Assembly (NCBI GenBank): GCA_049999765.1
Contig: JBNGIQ010004707.1
Span: 1-53,812 of the forward strand
Direction of reading: 5' to 3'
DNA from: Phaeoceros laevis
Lineage: Eukaryota; Anthocerotophyta; Anthocerotopsida; Notothyladales
Length of the DNA: 53,812 nt
Under the pieces are notes generated by a model. The model was not told the origin of the DNA. It did no database searches and saw only the letters and a list, made by a program, of their open reading frames with translations. How positions within the stretch are numbered: position 1 is the first letter of the stretch; each line of letters begins with the position of its first letter. This document shows, in pieces, positions 9,919 to 31,942 of the stretch. The translations under genes were made by a program, and so were the position numbers.

Positions 9919-12528
9919 ATGGCGACAATGGATACCATCCAGCCGTCGAACCAATTCTCGTCTTCGGGTGTGGATGTGGGGGTCTCCTCCAAACCCGTCG
10001 CATTGCAGCAGGAGAATGTGAGCTTGCGGCCTGGAGGGGGCAAGTTTGGGTCCTTCTCCTTCAGACCGGGAGGAGGCGGAGCCGGTGGACCGAGTGGGGG
10101 AGCCTACAGCAACTCGGCGCTGAGACAGACATCCAGCAGGGGATCGTCCACCTCTGGCCTGCCAACTGCACCGTTTTCGGTCAAGAACATCGACTTTGGG
10201 GAGTCACGCAAGGAGAGAGTGCGCTACACCCGGCAGCAATTGCTAGAGTACCAGGACAGCTGCAAGCAGGTGCCTCTGGACATATTGCAGGCGGATCTGG
10301 ACGGCGTGCTGGCCTCTACCGCCGAGGAAGGGCAGTGGGGCAGTTCCACCACTACAGCTAACGCGCAGAGGCAGCCTACGCCTCCGGCTGCGCAAGATGA
10401 CAGCCGGGACTGGCGTCTGCGCTCACCCCTGCCCCCTCTGCCGCCAGAGCAACAGCGAACAGGGCGGGATGCGAAGAAGGACAGCAAGGGGCAGCAGCAG
10501 CAACAGCAGCCAGGAAGGAGGTCGCAGGATCAAGGTAGCTCACAGCCTGCCTCAAGGCAACAGCAAAAGTCAGGGTCGCCGGATGGCGTCAATCAGGGTG
10601 CGCCCGTGGCCGCTGGAATTGTGCGTTCCGCCAACCCTTGGTCCGCCAGGAAGGGAGTCCAGTCGGAGAAAGAGAAGGTGTTCCGAACCGTGAAGGGTAT
10701 TCTTAACAAGATCACGCCGGAGAAGTTCGACTTGTTACTGGAGCAGATGCTGCAAGCGGGCATCAATTCTGCGGAGATCTTGCAGGGAGTGATCTCCTTG
10801 GTGTTTGACAAGGCAGTTTTGGAGCCCTCCTTTTGCGCCTTGTATGCGGAACTGTGCGTTCACCTGAGCAAAGCCCTCCCCGAATTCCCTGCGGACGAGT
10901 CGAACGAGAAGCCGATTACCTTCCGGAGGATTTTGCTGAACACATGTCAGGAGGAGTTTGAAGGTGCAGAGGCGTTGAGGAACGAGGTCAAGCAGCTGGT
11001 TGCCCCGGAACAGGAGGCTTTGCGCTATGAGAAAGAGCGGAGTGTGAAACTACGGACTCTTGGTAACATCAAGTTGATTGGTGAGCTGTTCAAGCAGAAG
11101 ATGATTCCGGAGAAGATTGTACACGCCTGCATCACGGAGCTGTTAGGGCAAGAGAAGGGAGTCCCTGCGGAGGAGAATGTTGAGGCACTCTGCCAGCTGA
11201 TGATCACCGTAGGCAAGCAGCTGGAGGAAAGTGTGAAGTCGAAGGGGTTCATGGATTCTTATTTTCGATCCTTACACGAGTTCAGCAACAACCAGAAGCT
11301 GGCTTCCCGCATTCGTTTCATGTGCAGGAATGTCGTTGATCTGCGCTCGAACAAGTGGGTCCCAAGGCGGGAAGAACTCAAGGCCAAGACTCTCAACGAG
11401 ATCCACTCGGAAGCAGAGCAAAAGCTCGGAATTCGCCCTGGGTCTGGTAATTTCAGAAATGGTCGTGCTGGTGGGGGTGCTCCTGGGGATTTTTTCTTTG
11501 CCCCTAGGTCTGCAGGAAGGATGCCTGGCGCGCCAGGCTTGCCTCCAAATGCCCATGCAATGCCTGGCATCCCCCCTCCTGTGGGTGGCATGTTTCCTGG
11601 TGTGGAAATGGATGGTTGGGAGATTGCGGTAGGGAGGAAGGGCAAGCGTGAGGGAGTGCTTCCTTTGCCTTCAGGAAGGGCTCCCCCCACATCTTTCCCG
11701 ATTCCTTCTGGCGTTGCTTCAAGACTTCCTCAGGGAAGTGGTGGGCTGTATTTGGGAAAGCAGAGTGCGTTGTTGGGCAATCAAGCTCGTCCTCTAACCA
11801 CAGCTCTAGCGGGTCCGAGTGTTACCGAACCGCCAGGATCCCGAGTACCTGAGAGGGGGCCAGGTGGACTGGGGCTTGCGGCTCCTCCTCCCCCGCCTTC
11901 CAGAGTTGAGGTTCCAGCAGCACCACCTGCAGTTGTTGAAGGCCAGGTTCCTTCAGATGGTGTTTTGAGGAAAAAAACAGATTCCCTGCTGTCAGAGTAC
12001 TTTTCTATTGCAGATCTTAATGAGGCTGCTCTGTGCGTTGAGGAGCTGAGAGCTTCTACCTGGTTTCCAACTTTTGTTGAAGTCTCAGTCCTTACAGCAG
12101 TGGAGAAACGAGACCGGGAGCGGGAGCTCCTGCACAGACTTCTTGTGCATTTATTTGGGCAGAAGGTGTTGTCTGGTGCTGACTTGGCTGCAGGCCTCCT
12201 TCAAGTTGCGGAGCAGTTAGATGACATTGTCATGGATATCCCTTTGGCATGCAGGCATGTTGGGGAACTTATTGGGCAGCTTGTTGGTGAAGGCATTTGT
12301 GATTTGAATGTTCTTCGTTTGGCAGCTGACAAACTTGAAGATGGGTTAAACCGTCGGGCCTTGTCTGTCTCTGCTTTGAAGGTGCTGAAGTCCAAGAAAG
12401 GTGAGGAGGCAGTGGTTGCCGCTTTAAAGCAAGCTTCCATTGATGTCCTTGCCATATGTGGTCCTGCTGACAGGGCCACAGCTCTGAAATTTCTTGAGCA
12501 CGAGGGGCTTAGCTTCATTTTATCCTAA
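9919..12528 (+). CDS. eukaryotic initiation factor iso-4G (eIFiso4G)
   Basis: An uninterrupted 869-codon frame ending in TAA at 12526-12528. Residues 103-109 (YTRQQLL) fit the eIF4E-binding motif Tyr-x4-Leu-hydrophobic. A Gln-rich, low-complexity linker follows. The MIF4G HEAT domain spans about residues 253-475, beginning [21 protein letters not shown] Gly/Pro-rich linker leads to an MA3 domain at about 683-795 ([20 protein letters not shown]). This MIF4G-plus-MA3 layout without a third HEAT domain is that of plant eIFiso4G, which scaffolds eIFiso4E, eIF4A and eIF3 at the mRNA cap. It is somewhat longer than the roughly 780-residue flowering-plant forms. The absence of introns is notable. 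Confidence 0.93.
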   Translation: MATMDTIQPSNQFSSSGVDVGVSSKPVALQQENVSLRPGGGKFGSFSFRPGGGGAGGPSGGAYSNSALRQTSSRGSSTSGLPTAPFSVKNIDFGESRKERVRYTRQQLLEYQDSCKQVPLDILQADLDGVLASTAEEGQWGSSTTTANAQRQPTPPAAQDDSRDWRLRSPLPPLPPEQQRTGRDAKKDSKGQQQQQQPGRRSQDQGSSQPASRQQQKSGSPDGVNQGAPVAAGIVRSANPWSARKGVQSEKEKVFRTVKGILNKITPEKFDLLLEQMLQAGINSAEILQGVISLVFDKAVLEPSFCALYAELCVHLSKALPEFPADESNEKPITFRRILLNTCQEEFEGAEALRNEVKQLVAPEQEALRYEKERSVKLRTLGNIKLIGELFKQKMIPEKIVHACITELLGQEKGVPAEENVEALCQLMITVGKQLEESVKSKGFMDSYFRSLHEFSNNQKLASRIRFMCRNVVDLRSNKWVPRREELKAKTLNEIHSEAEQKLGIRPGSGNFRNGRAGGGAPGDFFFAPRSAGRMPGAPGLPPNAHAMPGIPPPVGGMFPGVEMDGWEIAVGRKGKREGVLPLPSGRAPPTSFPIPSGVASRLPQGSGGLYLGKQSALLGNQARPLTTALAGPSVTEPPGSRVPERGPGGLGLAAPPPPPSRVEVPAAPPAVVEGQVPSDGVLRKKTDSLLSEYFSIADLNEAALCVEELRASTWFPTFVEVSVLTAVEKRDRERELLHRLLVHLFGQKVLSGADLAAGLLQVAEQLDDIVMDIPLACRHVGELIGQLVGEGICDLNVLRLAADKLEDGLNRRALSVSALKVLKSKKGEEAVVAALKQASIDVLAICGPADRATALKFLEHEGLSFILS

Positions 12529-13559
12529 TCTAGACTTTTTTGAAGGTGCAAGTTAGACGAAAACCCTGAATTGGTGAATAGGCATTCAGATAGATGATGC
12601 CTAGAGTTAAATCTGTAAATTAAACCTAGTAGGGTATGTTGCACCGCTGGCCCGATTCAATGGTCTAATACAGTCGGGAGCTGAGAGTCCCTTTCTTGCT
12701 CTGCTTTGGGTATCGGTCTAGAACTGGGCAAGCAGGTGAATCTGAAGAGTAGGAGGATTTCGTTCTGTCTTGCGTGTTCTGAACGGAGGTAACGTGGACT
12801 CTTGAATGTTGCCCGAGGAACATCTACACCTTCCAATGCAGGCTTATTTGCTGGTTACGTCTCTGCTACTGAGAACTCGGTGTGATTTCAATGGATTTGG
12901 TAAACTTAATGCTACTGGAGAGACAGAAGCTTCATCTTCTTTATTAATTTTTGAAGAGTTGCCTAGTGTGTCATTTATATATATGCAGCCCTAGCTTAAC
13001 TGATGACTCTGTTCAGATGCCGTGAGGCACGTTTTACCATCAGATTAGGCCGAATTTGACGTCTACCCTTCCATCGTAGTTTGGCAGGCAGCTGTTGTTT
13101 TAGCCCTCTGTGGCTCGCTCCATTTTTTATCGTGCTTGGTTTCCCTTGTTTAGATTCCGCAAAAGGGGTTTGCAGCTATAGACGGCTAGCAACAGTTGCA
13201 AATATCTAGTAGCTTTTACGGTGAATGTTAGGTTGTTGCCGATTGACCATTGACCGATTGACCGATACGGTCTTTTCTCGACGTTGACTTCGCAGGGCTT
13301 ATTCGAACTCTTGTTCTCGACGTTGACTTCGCAGTGCTTATTCTATAGCCCGCATGTTTTATATAGCCGTTTTTTAAAGCACCTTCAGGTGGAAGTGTCT
13401 AGCAGACTCTAGCTTTTGGGTCTTACACCTCTGTTGCTCGGATGTGTTGTATACACTTTTGTTACACCACTTCCCACTGGAAGTGGGAAGTGTGTTCTTT
13501 TCTCGAGTTGATGTCTTTTACGTGCATTTGAACGTAGCGGGATAACAACGTTTGGCAAC
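12529..13559. other. spacer with 3' ends of two convergent genes
   Basis: About 1 kb between eIFiso4G (plus) and the coiled-coil gene (minus). The first part is likely the eIFiso4G 3' untranslated region. It includes a short tandem repeat at 13275-13343. No gene was recognised. Confidence 0.55.
13275..13343. repeat. two-copy direct repeat, 39-bp spacing
   Basis: The sequence ttctcgacgttgacttcgca followed by a G/T change and gcttattc occurs at 13275 and again at 13314. The copies are nearly identical over about 30 bp. Just upstream, attgaccattgaccgattga is a short run of gattgacc-like units. Confidence 0.75.
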
Positions 13560-16348
13560 CTATTCTTGGTCTTTACAGTTGCCAGAATGAGTGCGACGAA
13601 GCCCTCTGAGGGTATTGGCACACCTCTCTTGCAGTATCGTTTGCTCTCGATCCGCATAGCTGTGCAACTTGAAGAGCATCTCCTCCAACTCCTTGTCGGA
13701 CAGAATTTTGTCGCCAATTCTGCGGAAACCCTGGAGCAGTCACCCAAACAGTGAACGTCCGAAGTAAATAACGCAGAGCTTTCTCACAGAAAGGAGCAGG
13801 AGGGATCAGACCTGGTTGACACAGTCTGCGTAGGTCTTCTTAGTAGAAGTTCCACGGTGAGAAACCAGCGTGCACTCTTCTTCTTCGTATGGAACAACAC
13901 CATGCATAACACTCTCCTTGTGCCCTTCAAGGTAGGCTTTCATGAAGTTTGTGCGAGGTGGATGTTTAACTGGGTCCTGAAAACACTCACCATACACCAT
14001 CAGTCTTGGGCCATAAGGACTTTTCCTGAAGAAGCAGGGTATTGAATTTAAAATGGCCAGTTAACCCTACTTGTGTCTTGAGCCCATCATCACATTGACC
14101 TTTACTTCTGCAGAATAGGCGCCTGTTCTGAGCTGCCTGTTCACTCTGGTGAAGTTTCTGTTGAGTCAAATCTCTATCAGCCTTCACCTGTGCATGTCAG
14201 CCGGTTCAGTTACTATATCGAAAGCCTGAAAGCCCATCCCATTAAGTCCAGAACTGCATTGAAGTATGTGAGTTTGACAAGCTTCGCATAAAGTGCCGGC
14301 TGAAGTACCTTGGCGAGGTCTTGCTTCAACGACACAACCTGAGAAGTCAAACTGAAGACTTGTGACTTGAAGGCGGGAAGAGCCGCCCGACTTAGTTTCA
14401 ACTCATCTTCTTGCTTCCTGCAGAGCTCCCTAAGCTCGGCCGTCTCTTTGAAAGTTACTGGGTATGAGGCTTTTAGTGCTTTCAACTCCTCACTCTGTTT
14501 GCTATACAGGTTTTTCAGAAGCATTCCTGCGGTTCGAAGACTCTCTACCTGCTCAGAAGAAACACACTTTGGTAGGAATATTGGTGACTCTAAATTCAAG
14601 ACTTTACTGACATCCGCCAGCTTCATGAAAACAAAAAAGCGATAAGAAATGACGCTTGAGTGCAGAGTACAGAGGCTGAGGTTTACTTCATAGTCTTGGG
14701 AATCGAGTTGTTCCTGCAAATGCTGCAACTCAACAGCATAATGCTTGTTCTGCCTTGAAAGATCATCCTCGCTCCTCAGTACTTGAGACAACCTTCTGCT
14801 CTTCCGACTGCTTCTAGTGAGTATATCCTTCCGGGATGACGTTCTGTTGTCCATAAGAACGGGGCGGCCTCCCTCCGGATTAACAGTCAATATCTCCTGC
14901 AGGTCTGTCAGGTTTCTCATATTGTATCTCCCTATCCCATTCTCTGATTCTGATGCTGTGGCGGATCGGGACAGGGAACCTGAAGTAGATGTATTCTTCC
15001 ATACGTGCTGTTGCCCACGAGGCTCTGCTGCCATTGTAGTCATCTCCTTTTCCCACTCCTTGGATTGTGACGCAAACACCATCACATGCTTCTCTTGTGT
15101 GGTGTCGCTACAGCTTGTACCTGAAGATGTATGTTTGACGGGGCGCAACTGCCTTGGGTTCCCAGCATCCAACTTGTCTTTCATCTCTGCTCCATTCTGG
15201 TCCAACGATGCCAGAACTTTCGGTTTCCTGGCCCCCCATTTCGTAGTCTTGGTTAATGTAGCTCCTGTTGCAGCTGGCTTGTAGGAGCTCACCCAAGGTC
15301 TTGAAGTCGATCTATTTCCCTGATCGTTGGCCTTGCCATAGCAGAAACTCTCACCTCTAGTAGATACTACACGTTGCTTCAGAGTTGATGGAGGCGTGGA
15401 AGCTTTTGCACTGGGGCGGCAACCTGTCCTTGAAGTTAACAGTGGCTGCAGAGACTGATTATCTAGTTTTCTACTGGGTAGCAGGGGCACCCTGGCTCCT
15501 GCGGTACTCTCAAGCGCAGGTTCTTGGTGAGTGAGATTCAAGTTTTCAGGGGTCGTCATCGCATGGTCTGGAAGCACAGACATGTGGGGAGAGGGTCCTG
15601 ATAGGTTCGAGACTTCGACTGACGTCTGTTGCCAACCTGATCCATACTGCTCTTGGGACCAATCTTTCTGGGTATCCCTCACCTCCAAACTTTCTTCACC
15701 ATGACTGCTCTGAAGGTTTGCTACAAGGCGGTGCCTCTGATCCTGGACTAGCAATTCGCTGTTTCTGGATATCGGGCTCAGAGGCTCGCTGCTCTGCATC
15801 CTTGCAACTGTCTCAGACGCATCAAGACCATTTGCGCCAGAACCATGTGCCTCGGGAAACTCGTGACCCAGTCCACCTTCTGTGCGCGGAAAAGATTCCT
15901 GCAGAGACCTAGGCCAGGAAGGAGGATGTAGTGCTCCAAGAGGGTGGCTCTGAAACTCCGAGAGTAGCTCCTTTTGCCGTCTCAAGATTGCTCTCAAACT
16001 ATCTTCATCCTGCCTTCCCGCCGCAAGAAGCTCCTTAGTTGGCAAGCAGTACTGCTCTCCAATGCGTCTGAGCCTAGCCTCTTCCTCAGCCCTGGCTTTG
16101 TGGCCGTCACGTCGATTTGGCACTTGCGGTGACTGCGAATAACCATTAGCACCGGACTCACGAATGTGGAGCTTGCTCAAGGAGGGCTCCCATTGAGCAG
16201 GAGGTTGTTGCAGGTTGGGACAGAGGTTCTCGCTTTGGCTGTCGTACGAAGCAGCGGCAGCACCATCTGCGTTATCCTCCATCAGCATCCAAGTGGTGCC
16301 TCCCCTAGCTCTTTTGACCTGCCCTGTAAGCATAACTCTGGAGGCCAT
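13560..16348 (-). CDS. conserved coiled-coil protein of unknown function
   Basis: Five exons on the minus strand: 14687-16348, 14309-14620, 14071-14187, 13812-13976, 13560-13730. They join in phase to 808 codons plus TAG. The ATG at 16346-16348 is the first in frame. The N-terminal 500 residues are Ser/Arg/Gln-rich and look disordered. Residues from about 515 to 690 show heptad-like Leu spacing and charged runs typical of coiled coils. The C-terminal 110 residues look like a conserved block (MKAYLEGHKESVMHGVVPYE, then EEECTLVSHRGTSTKKTY and GFRRIGDKILSDKELEEMLF). I do not recognise a named family. The 66-bp intron 14621-14686 is in frame, so its retention would add 22 residues without a stop. 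Confidence 0.75.
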
Positions 16349-17354
16349 TGCCGCAAGGAAGCGCCAAGCAATGGCGCTAAAGAAAGCTAGGTCCAATCTT
16401 CACCAAGCAGGCCCCAATGCTGGCCAAGATGTCCTCTCCCAGGCATTCTCCAAGGCATCGAAGCTCCTGCTGATCGCCAACAGCACAAGATTATTGCAGG
16501 CGCTCTCTGAAACGTTTACCTGAGTCAGACAAGAGGAGAGAACAAAAACGCCCCGTACGTGCCACCAGCACGCTGCTCCCGTGACTCACAACAACCTACC
16601 TCGGAGCGCGTAACTGCGCTGGAGAGCTCTTACCAATGCCTATCCCGCCTCCTGGCCTATTCTGGACATCAGACACTGGACCTGTGGGTTCTCACACTCG
16701 GAGCAGTCTCCTCCTGTTTGAACTTCAGGTTCGGTTGTCTCGACCAATGTCTCAATGTCTGAGCTTCGGTACCGGAGCTGCCGAAAGTGTTTTCTTTATA
16801 GGTTAATCGGTTAATCCAGGGCCGATTAACGGTCCGAAAAGTACACCTGCACAGAGGTCACTGAGGTGGATGGCATGCCCACTGAATGCCTCGTCACCTC
16901 AAGGTTCGCTCCTAATAATAGACTAACCAATGACGCCAGGCGACGAGATTTGATGGCCCTGAGCATTGATGTTAACTCTTCAGTCCAGGCTCCAGTAACG
17001 GCAGGCGGAGCCTTTGGTCAAACTGTCTATCGTTTCTTGTGCGCCAATTCAGCTTTCAAAACAGAGCCTTGGCGACAGCAGTCGCTACCCTGGAGCGTTG
17101 TACAGCCTCACATTGTCACCCCATCTATTTCATGGATCGGGGCTTTCCGTCCAGCGGGGGGTGCCGCTGTCGTCTGACAAAGGAGTGAATTGGAAGACCA
17201 GTGCGTAGAGGGCTGTCACAAGCCAGCTAGCATCACAGGCTTGTCCAGAAGCCGGCTATACATTGACGGTGCAGTTTGCAGGGGTTCCGGCTGGTGCATC
17301 TGTCTTCCCGACTGGACCATTTTGCATGGGTGGGCAAAGACGTCGTCCGCTACC
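16349..17354. promoter_or_regulatory. shared upstream region of the coiled-coil gene and TEB (head to head)
   Basis: About 1 kb separates the divergent ATGs at 16348 (minus) and 17355 (plus). No gene is supported. A plus-strand open stretch at 16371-16523 (MALKKARSNLHQAGPNAGQD) is short and antisense to the gene 5' end; I do not call it. Confidence 0.5.
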
Positions 17355-27704
<10,350 letters not shown>

Positions 27705-28008
27705 CCTTAACATGCCCAGACATCTTAGGTGCAAGTCACACTAGGCTGGCCTGGATACGGGCATTTTATTGACTCCGCATGTGACACTGTACTGCACCGC
27801 ACAGTGCTATACACGTCAGTACTGCTGGAAAACACTAAAAACACACCCCGGAATGCAACCATGCAACATGATCAACACCGAAAGCCCCTAAGCTAATTGC
27901 GGTAACTCCACAATCAATGAATTGACACAATCGGGCTGGCGCAAAGAAGGCCGGGCGGGTCGGTTCACATAAAAGGATACGATCCGCGACTGATGTTGAC
28001 ATACACTA
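27705..28008. other. short convergent spacer between TEB and HAKAI
   Basis: About 300 bp between the TEB stop and the HAKAI stop on the opposite strand, presumably the two 3' untranslated regions. No clear element is seen. Confidence 0.55.
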
Positions 28009-28839
28009 CTATTGAACATGCATAGATGACTCGTAACCCTGAGGTTCAAAGTACGGGTTATGGTGCTGTAGCCTGAGTGCTTGAGCTTCATCATGGCGCT
28101 GGTGGTACATGGTCATTTGATTCCACTGATCATATGTAAACCCCTCTCCTGGCCCCGGAGGGTTCCACTGTTGATTGTCCTGGTGCTTCTGTTTCTGCTG
28201 CCGCCTGTCAGATTGTATCTCTTGTTGGTGCTGCCTTTGACGAGCACTGTTCTGAATCTGGTGATAGTAGTACTGCTGGGAAGACTCCTGGTTGTTTGAA
28301 GGGTGTGCAGCCTGGTTCCCATCACCAACCTGCAAAATATCCATGTGCACGTCTCTGATGTGCCACTCGAAATCCTCTTGGGTGAGAAACGAATGCAAAC
28401 AGGAAGGAGCACCACAGATATACATTCCTTCCAACACGTCCATCTTCTGTATCCTTGCCACTTTCTCCTCGCACAAAAAGCACTCGGGCCTTTTCTTGGC
28501 GCAACTCAAACAAAAAACATGTCGACAGGGATCCAGCCGGCCGTATACAGCTATTGGAAAATCGCAACGTATGCAGAAGTGAACTTTGTTTCCTGGTTTC
28601 CTGTTTGCATGACGTCCCACCACCTGTACCTTGGTCACTAGATTGGCGAGCGAGCTCGAAGCCCCTTTAGCCACAGGCAGGTCTGAATTCCCCTGCTCTC
28701 TGGCATTGGATTCCACAGCCGCAGCAGCAGCTTCAGGTACGTCGTTTCCTTCTCTGTAACCGCCACGGGCGTTCGTGCTCCCCTTGCCCTTGCTCAGACG
28801 AATAGTGAGGCTTGCCATGGACTCAGGGTTGACAGACAT
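28009..28839 (-). CDS. HAKAI: E3 ubiquitin ligase HAKAI homolog
   Basis: A single exon of 276 codons plus stop. A RING spans about residues 89-123 (FCIRCDFPIAVYGRLDPCRH, then FCLSC and CFLCEE). It is followed by a C2H2-like finger at about 142-164 (CGAPSCLHSF, ending FEWHIRDVH). This RING-plus-atypical-finger (HYB-type) layout is diagnostic of Hakai/CBLL1. In plants and animals Hakai belongs to the m6A mRNA methylation writer complex with MTA, MTB, FIP37 and VIR. The C-terminal third is Gln/His-rich, as expected. It appears shorter than the Arabidopsis protein (about 360 residues) because the tail is reduced. It faces SUFE1 head to head 348 bp away. Confidence 0.92.
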   Translation of the reverse strand: MSVNPESMASLTIRLSKGKGSTNARGGYREGNDVPEAAAAAVESNAREQGNSDLPVAKGASSSLANLVTKVQVVGRHANRKPGNKVHFCIRCDFPIAVYGRLDPCRHVFCLSCAKKRPECFLCEEKVARIQKMDVLEGMYICGAPSCLHSFLTQEDFEWHIRDVHMDILQVGDGNQAAHPSNNQESSQQYYYHQIQNSARQRQHQQEIQSDRRQQKQKHQDNQQWNPPGPGEGFTYDQWNQMTMYHQRHDEAQALRLQHHNPYFEPQGYESSMHVQ

Positions 28840-29187
28840 AGCACCAGCAGGGAGCTTAAACCTTCAAGTAACATGAGCGAACAACAACAGTTCGTAGCCA
28901 GACAGCAACGCGTAAAAGCCTAGATGTCTCAAGGCTATGCTTCAGAAGGAATCAACTTCAACTCCGCATAACCACCCCAAAACCTGCGGCGCTCCAGAAC
29001 TAGTAATATATGCGAGGACATCCAACCATCGCTGCATAATCGGAAAACCATGGCATACCCCGACCTGAGCATCAAGAGTGCCTGACCAATTTTGTACATA
29101 ACCCTAGAACGTGAACGTGACGAGGACCACTTCAATTGTGTTCAATTTAGGGTTTCAACGTCTGTGTGTGGCTTTCATTAGTACAAC
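28840..29187. promoter_or_regulatory. bidirectional promoter region, HAKAI and SUFE1
   Basis: The start codons of two divergent genes lie 348 bp apart, so both core promoters must sit here or overlap. The repeated AACCCTA/TAGGGTT-like words near 29100-29155 (accctagaa, tagggtttc) resemble telo-box elements found upstream of plant housekeeping genes. This is inferred from spacing; no start site is known. Confidence 0.5.
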
Positions 29188-30526
29188 ATGGCTACCTCAC
29201 TAAAAGCTTTCGCTTCCTGCGCCTCCGATTGCTTACCTTCATCGAGTCCTCGATCGTACCTCCAGTCATCAGCAGGTGGTTCCTCTGCACCTCTGGCAGC
29301 TCTCAACCGTCTCCCTAGCACTGGCTCGCTCAAGGCTCAGAGAATCGCCTCGCACTTTTTGGCATCATCCACCCCCCCTTCGTTCGGATATCAGCCCCGG
29401 GGCTTGCATCCCCAGAGGAAGCCCCAGGGCTTGGTCCAGAGTGGCAGCCCCGTTTCATTGCAAGCTGTGGAAGAGCTGCCAGCAAAGTTGCAGGAGATTG
29501 TAAGGCTCTTCGAGGGAGTCCCCGATCCCCGGGCCAAGTACGAGCAGCTCCTGCATTATGCCAAAAAGCTGACGCCTCTGGGACCGGAGCATTTGACAAA
29601 AGAGAACAAAGTGGAGGGCTGTGTGTCTCAAGTTTGGGTGCTGCCTTCACTGGGGGAAGATAAAAGAATTTACTTCCAAGCTGAGTCGGACTCCGTGCTG
29701 ACCAAGGGCTTGGCCGCTTTATTGGTGGAGGGACTTTCGGGTTGTACAGCTGCTGAGATTCTCCGGGTGACTCCAGATTTTATTCAGATGCTTGGACTGA
29801 AGCAGAGCTTGACACCGTCCAGAAGTAATGGCTTTCTCAACATGCTAAAGTTGATGCAGAAGAAAACTCTGCAGCTTTACATGGAAGCTGAAGGTGTGGG
29901 AGCATCTAAGGGAGCAGCATCCATCGGGTCCAGAGAGGTGAGCAGCATTGCAGAAAGTAGGGCTGAGCAGGTGTCAAGCGAAGGGGGGTTAGTAACTGCA
30001 ACAGAACAGGATAGTGAGGGGCCCTTTCGCGCCGCAGCAACCATGGAACCAAAGGCCGTTAGCATTAAGAAGAAGGTGACTTTCTTGTTTGTAGTCCGAT
30101 TTGTTTGCAGCAGACACGTGAATAAGAATCTGCATGACAGATTTTCCGTCGTTTAGCTTTGACTTGGATTGGACTGCTTCTGTACAACTTATGTGCAGAT
30201 CCAAGAAGCCTTGTCCCCCACGGTTATTGAGCTCGAAGATGTGTCGCACCAGCACGCTGGTCATGCTGGTGTTCACAAAGGTGCAGTGGAAACTCATTTC
30301 AAGTAAGTCACCAACAGGGCATCTGTTCTGCATTTTCCATTTGGCAATCGTGTGCTAAACTTTTTTGATCTGGTTCAGCTTGAAGGTTGTTTCCAAGGAA
30401 TTTGAAGGGAAGAGTTTGGTGAAAAGGCATCGCCTGATATACAGTTTACTACACGAAGAGCTGAAAGGAGGGGTGCACGCTTTGTCACTCGTGACCAAAA
30501 CCCCTACCGAAGTTTCACAAACATGA
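29188..30526 (+). CDS. SUFE1: SufE-BolA fusion, plastid/mitochondrial Fe-S sulfur transfer protein (SUFE1)
   Basis: Three exons, 29188-30075, 30199-30302 and 30379-30526, join to 379 codons plus TGA. The first 85 residues are Ser/Arg-rich, as in an organelle transit peptide. The SufE domain covers about residues 93-225. Cys145 in KVEGCVSQVWV is the sulfur-accepting cysteine of the family. Exons 2 and 3 encode a BolA domain from about residue 297, with HAGHAGVHKGAVETHF and the C-terminal GGVHALSLVTKTP. Plant SUFE1 has this same domain order and activates the desulfurase NFS2 (plastid) or NFS1 (mitochondria). Length is close to the Arabidopsis protein (371 residues). Confidence 0.94.
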
Positions 30527-30946
30527 TTCTCTTATCCCGATTAGCACGACAATTGCAGATGTGTAGTAGTTCGACAGAGTTGTTGCAGCATCCACACAAG
30601 TCAGCCTACATCTGTGTGATATGGGTATGCAGGGCAGTGCGAGTGCAGTGTAGCCCCGACATTTGGTTTCGATGTAATCACTGGAACTCAATTCTACCGC
30701 TAGGTCAGAAGTCTTGCCTCGTCTCCATTTGCATTGCACAAATTTAGCATACGACGATGACCAGACGGAAAACCATCACCTCACGGAGATGAGTAGCTAT
30801 CTTGCCTAGACCAGCGCAGAATGTAGTTGAGACATAGACCTTTCGGCCGTCCAAAACTGTAGACACTTTTTCAGAATACGGAGAAAGAATGATTCTGGGT
30901 CTATAGAACATAAGGGCTAAGAACTCAGTCTGCTTTACTACCATCT
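30527..30946. other. convergent spacer between SUFE1 and RPL10A
   Basis: About 420 bp between two convergent stop codons, presumably the two 3' untranslated regions. No other feature is seen. Confidence 0.55.
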
Positions 30947-31942
30947 TCAGTATATCCGGATAGGCTTTCCCATAGTAGTTTTGAGATACAGCACCCGAAC
31001 CTGCACAAGCACGAAGCACCACTCGAGTTAGAGCTTGAAACAGTACTAACACCTCTACCCTCCGAAGAAAACCCTGGAGAACAACTAACATCTTCAGGAC
31101 ATGCATGCGAACCACAGAATGGTTAGCCATGCACTCACGTTTTGCCAGTTCTTCTTCAGCAACGACACGAGGAAGTTCACACTGAGCTGGACATTTTGGA
31201 AGATTTGCTTCTCCTCCATGTCACAGTTGCCGACAGCCACACCCATACACAGCACCTTCTTCAGTTGGAACTTCACCATCGCCTTGGTCTCTGCAACCTT
31301 TGACTCCAAAGACTCCTGATGAGACACAAGGGCAGGGAACTTTCCTGCCTTGTTCAAACCAGGACCTAGAAGACGGGGAATTTGCTTGATCACAGCCTCG
31401 GAAGCCAAAAAAGCATGATACTTCTTCGCCAACTTCTTGACCAGCTTCTTATTCTTGTTCAACTTTTTCAAGCTCTCAACGTCCATGTAGTCGAGCCCGA
31501 TCTTCTCAGCCTGCAGAATCCAATAAAACAAAATATCACGCACAGCTGCAAAGAGCGACCCCCAGGTGCAAACGACGCGACAGACACGGTAAGCCCTCAA
31601 GCTGCAAAATCCTACCTCCTCGATATGCTGCGCATCTCCAAGCATGCAGACTTTCATCTTAGGTCGTGGGACATGAGGCAGCCGCACGGAACCGCTGAAA
31701 CGCTTGTCCTTCTGAGGATCATAGTTCTTCAGTCCAATCTGAAGCTCCACTGTCTGGGTGAACTTCTTTGGTTTCTCCTTGACATCAGCCACCATTTGAG
31801 CAATAGACTCCTTGAGCACATCGCTCTGCAACTTACTGCAACCGCAATACAGGAGTCATTGTCAGCCCATAACCTGCCTGCGGACAGCTGGATAACAGAG
31901 ACCATTGACACACTGAAGCCATAGCCCCCCGGCGCACCTCAT
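30947..31942 (-). CDS. RPL10A: 60S ribosomal protein L10a (uL1)
   Basis: Four exons on the minus strand: 31938-31942, 31616-31835, 31139-31510, 30947-31000. They give 216 codons plus TGA, exactly the family length. The first exon carries only ATGAG; splicing right after the start codon is common in ribosomal protein genes. Landmarks are [44 protein letters not shown] and the C-terminal [13 protein letters not shown]. Role: uL1 forms the L1 stalk of the large cytosolic subunit and contacts E-site tRNA. Confidence 0.96.

Noticed and set aside
16371-16523. Plus-strand open frame starting MALKKARSNLHQ
   Set aside because: It is short, antisense to the start of the coiled-coil gene, and has no donor leading to a supported exon.
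30744-31130. Minus-strand open frame of 128 codons at the RPL10A 3' end
   Set aside because: It reads through an intron in another frame; the true last exon is 30947-31000 encoding the uL1 C terminus.
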